NCBI GenBank assembly: GCA_900759385.1
Contig: CAAEUZ010000072.1
Coordinates: 1 to 10,437 of the forward strand
DNA length: 10,437 bases
DNA from: an uncultured Oscillospiraceae bacterium
Lineage (GTDB): Bacteria > Bacillota > Clostridia > Oscillospirales > Oscillospiraceae
Direction of reading: 5' to 3'
Positions 6,324 to 10,437 of this stretch are shown one piece after another. Positions within the stretch are counted from its first letter, which is position 1, and each line of letters begins with the position of its first letter. Made by a program: the position numbers and the translations under genes. Under the pieces are notes generated by a model. The model had not been told where the DNA came from, did not search any database, and saw only the letters and a program-made list of their open reading frames with translations.

Positions 6324-7358
6324 TCACTGCACCTCCTTCGTGTAGCTGATGCCCTGGTCATTCAGCCACCGCTTCATCTTATCCGCAACGGCCGCGTCGC
6401 TGGGCAGCTGCAGCACCGTGTGGCCGTAGAGCTTGCCCTCTATGCTGCGTGTGTCGGCGTAGACTATGCTCACCGGCGCGCCGCAGGAGAGGATCATGTC
6501 GGCGATGACCGGCCTGTCGGTGGTCGTGCCGTCAAAGGCAAGACGGATCAGCTCGCCGCGGCACTCGTCCACCGCCGTGGCCGCCTCGTCCTCGGTGAAG
6601 CCCTCCAGCTTGCCGCTGCGGCTGGGCAGCACCAGCTTCTTGGCCGCCTCGGTCTGCGGGTGGAGAAACACCTCCTGCACCTCGCCCATCTCGGCGATAT
6701 GGCTCTCCGCAATTATCGCCACGCGGGAGCAGATACGCTCCACCACGCGCATCTCGTGCGTTATCACTACCACCGTGACGCCCAGGGTGCGGTTTATCTC
6801 GCGGAGGAGCTCCAGTATGCTCTCCGTCGTGGTCGGGTCAAGCGCGCTGGTGGCCTCGTCGCAGAGGAGCACGCGCGGATTGCTCGCCAGCGCGCGGGCT
6901 ATGGCCACGCGCTGCTTCATGCCGCCCGAGAGCTGGGCCGGATACGCGCCCTCGCGCCCCTCCAGGCCCACGGTCTTCAGCAGAGCCTTTGCCCGCTCGT
7001 TGGCCTCAGCCTTGGGTGTGTGGGCCAGCTCCAGCGGGAAGCGCACGTTCTCCAGCGCCGTGCGCTGCATGAGCAGGTCAAAGCCCTGGAATATCATGCC
7101 GATGTTCCGCCGCGCCTCGCGCAGGGCCTTGCCCTTGAGCGAGGTCATCTCCTTGCCGTCCACGATGACCTGACCGCTCGTCGGCATCTCCAGCAGGTTG
7201 ATGCAGCGCACCAGCGTGCTCTTGCCCGCGCCGGACAGGCCGATTATGCCGAATATCTCGCCCTGTTCTATCTCCAGCGAGACGTTGTCGAGGGCCTTGA
7301 CCGCGCCCTCGCCCGAGCCGTAGGTCTTGGTCAGGTTCCTCAGTTCTATCATTGCCAT
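6324..7358 (-). CDS. metN: methionine ABC transporter ATP-binding protein with C-terminal NIL domain
   Basis: This 344-residue ATPase energises methionine import. Its ABC motifs are in order: Walker A GLSGAGKST (40-48), Q-loop Q91, signature LSGGM (143-147), Walker B VLLCDE (163-168), D-loop SALD (171-174) and switch H201. The C-terminal part, about 270-344 and ending GKLYGHTVLQLPSDAAVA through to KEVQ, fits the NIL/ACT-like domain. In MetN that domain binds methionine and inhibits transport when the cell is replete. The start at 7358 is chosen because GAGGGG lies 7 nt upstream and the length matches the family; the ATG at 7397 would sit on the attenuator. It is the first gene of the operon, transcribed through the T-box leader. 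Its last codons contain the metI ribosome site. Confidence 0.95.
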   Translation of the reverse strand: MAMIELRNLTKTYGSGEGAVKALDNVSLEIEQGEIFGIIGLSGAGKSTLVRCINLLEMPTSGQVIVDGKEMTSLKGKALREARRNIGMIFQGFDLLMQRTALENVRFPLELAHTPKAEANERAKALLKTVGLEGREGAYPAQLSGGMKQRVAIARALASNPRVLLCDEATSALDPTTTESILELLREINRTLGVTVVVITHEMRVVERICSRVAIIAESHIAEMGEVQEVFLHPQTEAAKKLVLPSRSGKLEGFTEDEAATAVDECRGELIRLAFDGTTTDRPVIADMILSCGAPVSIVYADTRSIEGKLYGHTVLQLPSDAAVADKMKRWLNDQGISYTKEVQ

Positions 7359-7395
7359 TGGATTACCCCTCTTTTTTCGCGCCGGGGACGGCAAC

Positions 7396-7429
7396 AAAAA
7401 AATCCCTGGCGCACAAAGTACGCCAGGGA
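7396..7429 (-). terminator. T-box attenuator (regulated intrinsic terminator)
   Basis: On the minus strand the arms TCCCTGGCG and CGCCAGGGA (9 bp, 9-nt loop) are followed by seven T (7402-7396). The 5' arm contains the CCCT used by the antiterminator, so the two structures exclude each other. It lies about 37 nt ahead of the metN start. Confidence 0.93.
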
Positions 7430-7678
7430 CGATTAATAAACCGTGTTACCACCCTGATTCGCACGCAGCTCACGCATACGTGCCTCACGGAGTTCCATCA
7501 AACCCCTGCCGCTTTAACGGGCGGACCCGTCGCAGCCTTACGCCAAGCGCTCGGTGCGCAACTCCGGAACCATGTTCACCCGAACCCCCCGCGCCCCGTT
7601 CCCACTCTCCGGAGCTCACTGTGCCGATCCTTTCGGGCTACTCTTTCCTTCACTGTCTTTGAGGTGTGAAGTTGTCGT
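7396..7678 (-). promoter_or_regulatory. T-box riboswitch leader, methionine-specific, controlling metNIQ
   Basis: Read on the minus strand, the leader opens with the Stem I element GAAGGAAAGAGTAG (about 7653-7640). Opposite it is the specifier region GTGAACATGG, with the codon ATG at 7573-7571 followed by a purine, arranged like the GAAAGGCA specifier region of the glycine T-box. A hairpin (7530-7517) and a Stem III-type hairpin (7483-7461) follow. The T-box sequence AGGGTGGTAACACGG is at 7455-7441. Its bulge TGGT (7451-7448) would pair with an ACCA tRNA end, fitting the A discriminator of tRNA-Met. AGGG and ACG of the T-box can pair with CCCT and CGT (7428-7425 and 7431-7429), competing with the terminator. 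Uncharged tRNA-Met should therefore allow readthrough. The boundaries are approximate. Confidence 0.93.
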
Positions 7679-7684
7679 GAGCAT

Positions 7685-7713
7685 AGAATACTACCCCATG
7701 AGCACAAAGTCAA
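7685..7713 (-). promoter_or_regulatory. promoter of the T-box leader and metNIQ operon
   Basis: On the minus strand TTGACT (7713-7708, five of six consensus) is followed by a 17-nt spacer and TATTCT (7690-7685, four of six). Transcription would start near 7678, just upstream of the first recognisable T-box element, which supports the assignment. Confidence 0.75.
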
Positions 7714-7922
7714 GCCGGCAGCTTCGCCAAATCATTCACAGCCCGCAGCGCAAATTTCGTCAGTGTCCACAGGCAAATCCGCCCGCGGAACGAGTCACGC
7801 TGATACACGGCGGCAGGGCAAGGGGTTCCCGCCCTGAGGGCGGGCGGGACGTCGGGGACGCCGTCCCTTACGGGGTGTACGCGGCGCGCGGCGTGGGTGC
7901 GATACAGGCGGCGCTGGGATAT
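7714..7922. other. GC-rich intergenic stretch with no gene
   Basis: No credible gene is seen on either strand between the met promoter and the terminator of the surface-protein gene. The plus-strand reading frame that crosses it has no ribosome site and also runs antisense through the T-box leader. The middle part is GC-rich and holds two tight hairpins (7828-7844 and 7855-7867). It resembles the dispersed intergenic repeats I recall from gut Clostridia, but this has not been verified. Confidence 0.6.
7828..7867. repeat. pair of GC-rich hairpin sequences
   Basis: CCCGCCC-TGA-GGGCGGG (7828-7844) is a perfect 7-bp stem with a 3-nt loop. GGGACG-C-CGTCCC (7855-7867) is a perfect 6-bp dyad around one base. 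Neither is followed by a T-run, so they do not read as intrinsic terminators. Confidence 0.65.
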
Positions 7923-7951
7923 AAAAACCGCCCCCGGCGAACCGGGGGCGG
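7923..7951 (-). terminator. intrinsic terminator of the surface-protein gene
   Basis: The perfect 10-bp stem CCGCCCCCGG / CCGGGGGCGG (7928-7937 and 7942-7951) has a 4-nt loop and, on the minus strand, is followed by five T (7927-7923). It lies 30 bp past the stop codon of the gene at 7982. The plus-strand side has no T-run, so it is directional. Confidence 0.9.
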
Positions 7952-7981
7952 AAAACTTAGGTTAGTTTATTGGAGTGTTAC

Positions 7982-10437
7982 TTAGGCAGCGCCGTTATCG
8001 TTGAGCGCGCAGAAAGTATAAGTAGTATTAGCGTAGACGGGACCGAAGGTGCCAGTCAGATCTCCGTTGGAGCAAGCGAGCGTGCCAGTCCAAACGGTGC
8101 CGTTCACGAGCATGCCAACCTCAGTATTACCGGTAGTGGTAGCTTCCTGGTTGTAGACGAAAGTAGCAGCAACGGACGAGCCAACAGCTACGTACTTAGG
8201 AGTGCTATCAACGGTGTAGCTGTTTTCAGCATTCCACTTGTAGTCTGCAAAAGCTTCGTTGGTGTCTTTTCCATCGACAGCAAACTTAACCTCGACCTGA
8301 GCCGCAGTCAGCTTAAGATCAGCCTTGGTCCAGTCAAGATCGTTGATGTTCTCGACGTAGATAGTGAAGACATTGTTCTTGCCAGCAACAGCACCTGCAC
8401 GGTAAGTGCCGTCAATCATGAAGTAGAGCTGGTCGCCCTCGTTGTAAACATGATCGCCGTTGTACTTAACGGTGAACTGAACCTTAACCTGTCCGGAAGG
8501 ATCAACATCATTTACGGTGCCGTCAACGATAGTCCAGTCCTTAAGATCAGAGGTCAGGGTCACGCTGTTACGCCAGCCAGCATTGACAACGTAGATGTAA
8601 GCAACATCGCCGGTCACACGGTTCAGAGTGTAAGCGAGCTTAACGTTGCCGCCCTCGTTCTTGCAGTACTGGTACAGGGTGGCGAGAGAGAACTCGTTGT
8701 TCTCGTTGGTGCAGTCAACAATCTTGACCTCTCCGTCAACGGCCTTGTGGCCATCGAGAGTCCAGTTCGCACCGGCGCCGCTACCAGTCTGAATGAAGCT
8801 GACGTTGTTGTAGCCGCAGTACTTGCCGTCCTCAACGCGACCGCTCAGCCAAGTCTCACCGTTCCTGGTAACCACAGTGTAGAAGCCACGCTCAAGAGCA
8901 TTACCATCGGTGTTCAGATAACGAATGTCAAAGTTGACCGTAGTCTTCACACCATCGATGTAAGCACCGTCATAGCTGACGAGGTAGGTCACACCGTCAC
9001 CGGTAATGTCGGACCAATCATTGGCGTCAACATCAGTGGGAACAAAAGCATACTGGCTGTAGCTGGTCAGGTTCTTCTCAGCGAGGAACACAACATTGGC
9101 ATACTTGTGACCGGTCATAGTGCCGGAGACAGTGAAGCAAGCGTTCTCGAGCCAGTAATAACCGTTAGTAGCGAGAGAGTACTTCGCAGCGAGTTCATCG
9201 ATACCAGTGTAGGTGTTGCGAACCATGTTCTTACCAGAGCCGGAAACAACATGGAAAGTGATGGTGTCGAGATCGAAGTAGACGGTATTGTCCTTCAGAT
9301 TGGTGCCATTAGCGACGGCAGAAGTCTCGCCCTCGTAGGCCCAGAAGGTGTCAATAACATACTGCTCAGCGTACGCATTCTGGCCGGAAGTAACACGAGT
9401 AGCAGTGTACAGGCCATTGTCGTTGGCGGTCACGCGGATATCATAGTAACCACCCTCAACGAGGCTGTTAGAGTGAGCGATATCGATGGGGACAATATAC
9501 TCCTCACCAGTGGTGACGTTGAAGAAACGGTAAGCGCGTACATAGTCGCTGCTCCAATCTCCGTAGTCGCCAGCGTTCCTGCTCTCACCAGTGTAGTAAT
9601 ACAGATCGCGGCTGTAGTCCTTGGTAGCGTAGATTACGTCACCATGAGTGTCGAGCACGAAGGTGTAGTTCTGATGCAGCACATAGGAATCCTCGTAGCC
9701 CTGCTCATCGTAGAAGAACACGGAAACGGGGAGAACAGTGCCATCCTCCAGAGTGAGGGAGACGATCTTGCCATCAGTCTTGCTGATCTTGGCAATGGCG
9801 CCTTCAGTGGTGGTCACAGGATAGACGTACCAAGCAACATTGTTGGAGTTCTTCTCGCTGTGAGTCTTGACATAGACGATAGAATCGCCGTACGCAATCT
9901 CGGAGATGTCGGTCTTAATGACATCGTTGTCGACCGTGTAGCCATTGACAGTGGTGTTATTCTTGCCAGCATAGCCCAGCTTGCCGAAGTCAGCAGTCAG
10001 GGTAACGTAGGCATAGTCCTTGCCGTTCTGCAGATCAATAGCGGTGTTGTCGATGAGGTAAACTTCGTAGATCTCGTCAACGAGGTCGCCGATGTTCTGA
10101 TTCTCAACGTTCTTCAGCTTGGCAACATCCTTATCGCCAGTAGCCTTGTTGAGGCAGGTGTAAGTAGTGGTCTCAGCAAGATCGTAGGTGTAAACACCAG
10201 TGTTGGTCTTGCCCTCGACGTACCAGGCGCGGACAGCGTGGTACATGAGATCGAGGCCAGTGTCAGCCTTAATGCTGATCTCCTTGGCCGGGGTGCCCCA
10301 CTTGCCAGTGTAAGCAGCATTCGCTACGACAGTATTGTCGCCGCCCATACCTTCGTTATCGATGATCTGACCCTCAACACTGCGGAGGTCGAAGGTATCG
10401 TCGCCGAGGGTTTTGCCGGTACCATCAGCGAAGAAGT
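7982..10437 (-). CDS. large, probably secreted cell-surface protein (S-layer-like candidate), N-terminus outside window
   Basis: The frame stays open past the right edge, so the ATG at 10348 is probably internal and about 817 C-terminal residues are visible. I recognise no enzymatic motif. The sequence is rich in Thr, Asn, Asp, Tyr, Val and Gly with few Cys, and is predicted to be almost all beta strand, as in extracellular Ig-like or S-layer proteins. There is no LPXTG sorting signal and no C-terminal membrane segment; it simply ends in NDNGAA. Any signal peptide or SLH anchor would be upstream. Two C-terminal stretches (8494-8330 and 8176-7985) look distantly alike, each with a strand followed by an IDGT or VNGT turn. 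GC is visibly lower than in its neighbours. Codon choice is narrow (Lys mostly AAG, Glu mostly GAG, Tyr mostly TAC), suggesting high expression. Function is unassigned. Confidence 0.9.
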   Translation of the reverse strand, partial: FFADGTGKTLGDDTFDLRSVEGQIIDNEGMGGDNTVVANAAYTGKWGTPAKEISIKADTGLDLMYHAVRAWYVEGKTNTGVYTYDLAETTTYTCLNKATGDKDVAKLKNVENQNIGDLVDEIYEVYLIDNTAIDLQNGKDYAYVTLTADFGKLGYAGKNNTTVNGYTVDNDVIKTDISEIAYGDSIVYVKTHSEKNSNNVAWYVYPVTTTEGAIAKISKTDGKIVSLTLEDGTVLPVSVFFYDEQGYEDSYVLHQNYTFVLDTHGDVIYATKDYSRDLYYYTGESRNAGDYGDWSSDYVRAYRFFNVTTGEEYIVPIDIAHSNSLVEGGYYDIRVTANDNGLYTATRVTSGQNAYAEQYVIDTFWAYEGETSAVANGTNLKDNTVYFDLDTITFHVVSGSGKNMVRNTYTGIDELAAKYSLATNGYYWLENACFTVSGTMTGHKYANVVFLAEKNLTSYSQYAFVPTDVDANDWSDITGDGVTYLVSYDGAYIDGVKTTVNFDIRYLNTDGNALERGFYTVVTRNGETWLSGRVEDGKYCGYNNVSFIQTGSGAGANWTLDGHKAVDGEVKIVDCTNENNEFSLATLYQYCKNEGGNVKLAYTLNRVTGDVAYIYVVNAGWRNSVTLTSDLKDWTIVDGTVNDVDPSGQVKVQFTVKYNGDHVYNEGDQLYFMIDGTYRAGAVAGKNNVFTIYVENINDLDWTKADLKLTAAQVEVKFAVDGKDTNEAFADYKWNAENSYTVDSTPKYVAVGSSVAATFVYNQEATTTGNTEVGMLVNGTVWTGTLACSNGDLTGTFGPVYANTTYTFCALNDNGAA

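Noticed and set aside
6323..6361. Longer metI start (13 extra residues)
   Set aside because: The extra residues are polar and overlap metN, while the ATG at 6322 has an AAGGAGGTG site at proper spacing and gives the usual family length.
7359..7397. Longer metN start at 7397
   Set aside because: It would begin on the T-run of the T-box attenuator with no ribosome site; the ATG at 7358 has GAGGGG 7 nt upstream and gives a standard 344-residue protein.
6315..7436. Long plus-strand open frame (373 codons) opposite metN
   Set aside because: It mirrors metN and the T-box leader; the translation is low-complexity and Arg/His/Leu-rich, so it is a GC-driven shadow.
7554..7985. Plus-strand 143-codon frame across the gap between metN and the surface gene
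   Set aside because: It begins antisense to T-box Stem I, crosses the met promoter and two hairpins, and has no ribosome site or recognisable protein motif.
1..10437. CRISPR array, tRNA or rRNA gene, toxin-antitoxin or phage module
   Set aside because: I found no regularly spaced direct repeats, cloverleaf with CCA-ready end, rRNA signature or phage-type protein on either strand.

Overview
The window looks like a chromosomal stretch from a GC-rich anaerobic member of the Clostridia, possibly Oscillospiraceae-like. This is an inference from strong AAGGAGG-type ribosome binding sites, a T-box leader, a metNIQ operon, a BlaI/M56 pair and high GC. No marker gene here fixes the taxon.

Layout: every gene is on the minus strand except the transposase at the left edge. 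Read in the minus direction (right to left), the order is as follows. (1) A large, low-GC, codon-biased, probably cell-surface protein runs off the right edge (10437-7982) and is followed by a GC-rich hairpin terminator (7951-7923). (2) A GC-rich, gene-free stretch with strong hairpins (7922-7714) comes next. (3) A sigma-A-type promoter (7713-7685) drives a roughly 280-nt T-box leader with a readable AUG specifier and a UGGU tRNA-end bulge. It controls metN, metI and metQ, a methionine ABC importer, and the operon closes at a bidirectional terminator (4716-4684). (4) A compact promoter, covered by two copies of a GTCTAT-N5-ATAGAC dyad, drives a BlaI-type repressor and a 1135-residue M56 (BlaR1/MecR1-type) membrane metalloprotease. 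(5) Convergent with that gene and ending 18 bp from it is the 3' part of an IS30-family insertion sequence.

How the genes work together: the met operon is a self-contained uptake module, induced when uncharged tRNA-Met accumulates. The BlaI/M56 pair is a sense-and-derepress switch: the receptor detects something outside the cell, its protease domain is activated, and the repressor is inactivated. No beta-lactamase or other target gene is present, so the only visible target is the pair's own promoter.

Most of the window is ordinary. The most unusual item is the M56 receptor. In place of a penicillin-binding sensor it carries a tandem duplication of a roughly 240-residue module, then a further domain, then three Asp-box (BNR-like) motifs. 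I see no CRISPR array, tRNA, rRNA or prophage, and no clearly new multi-gene system.
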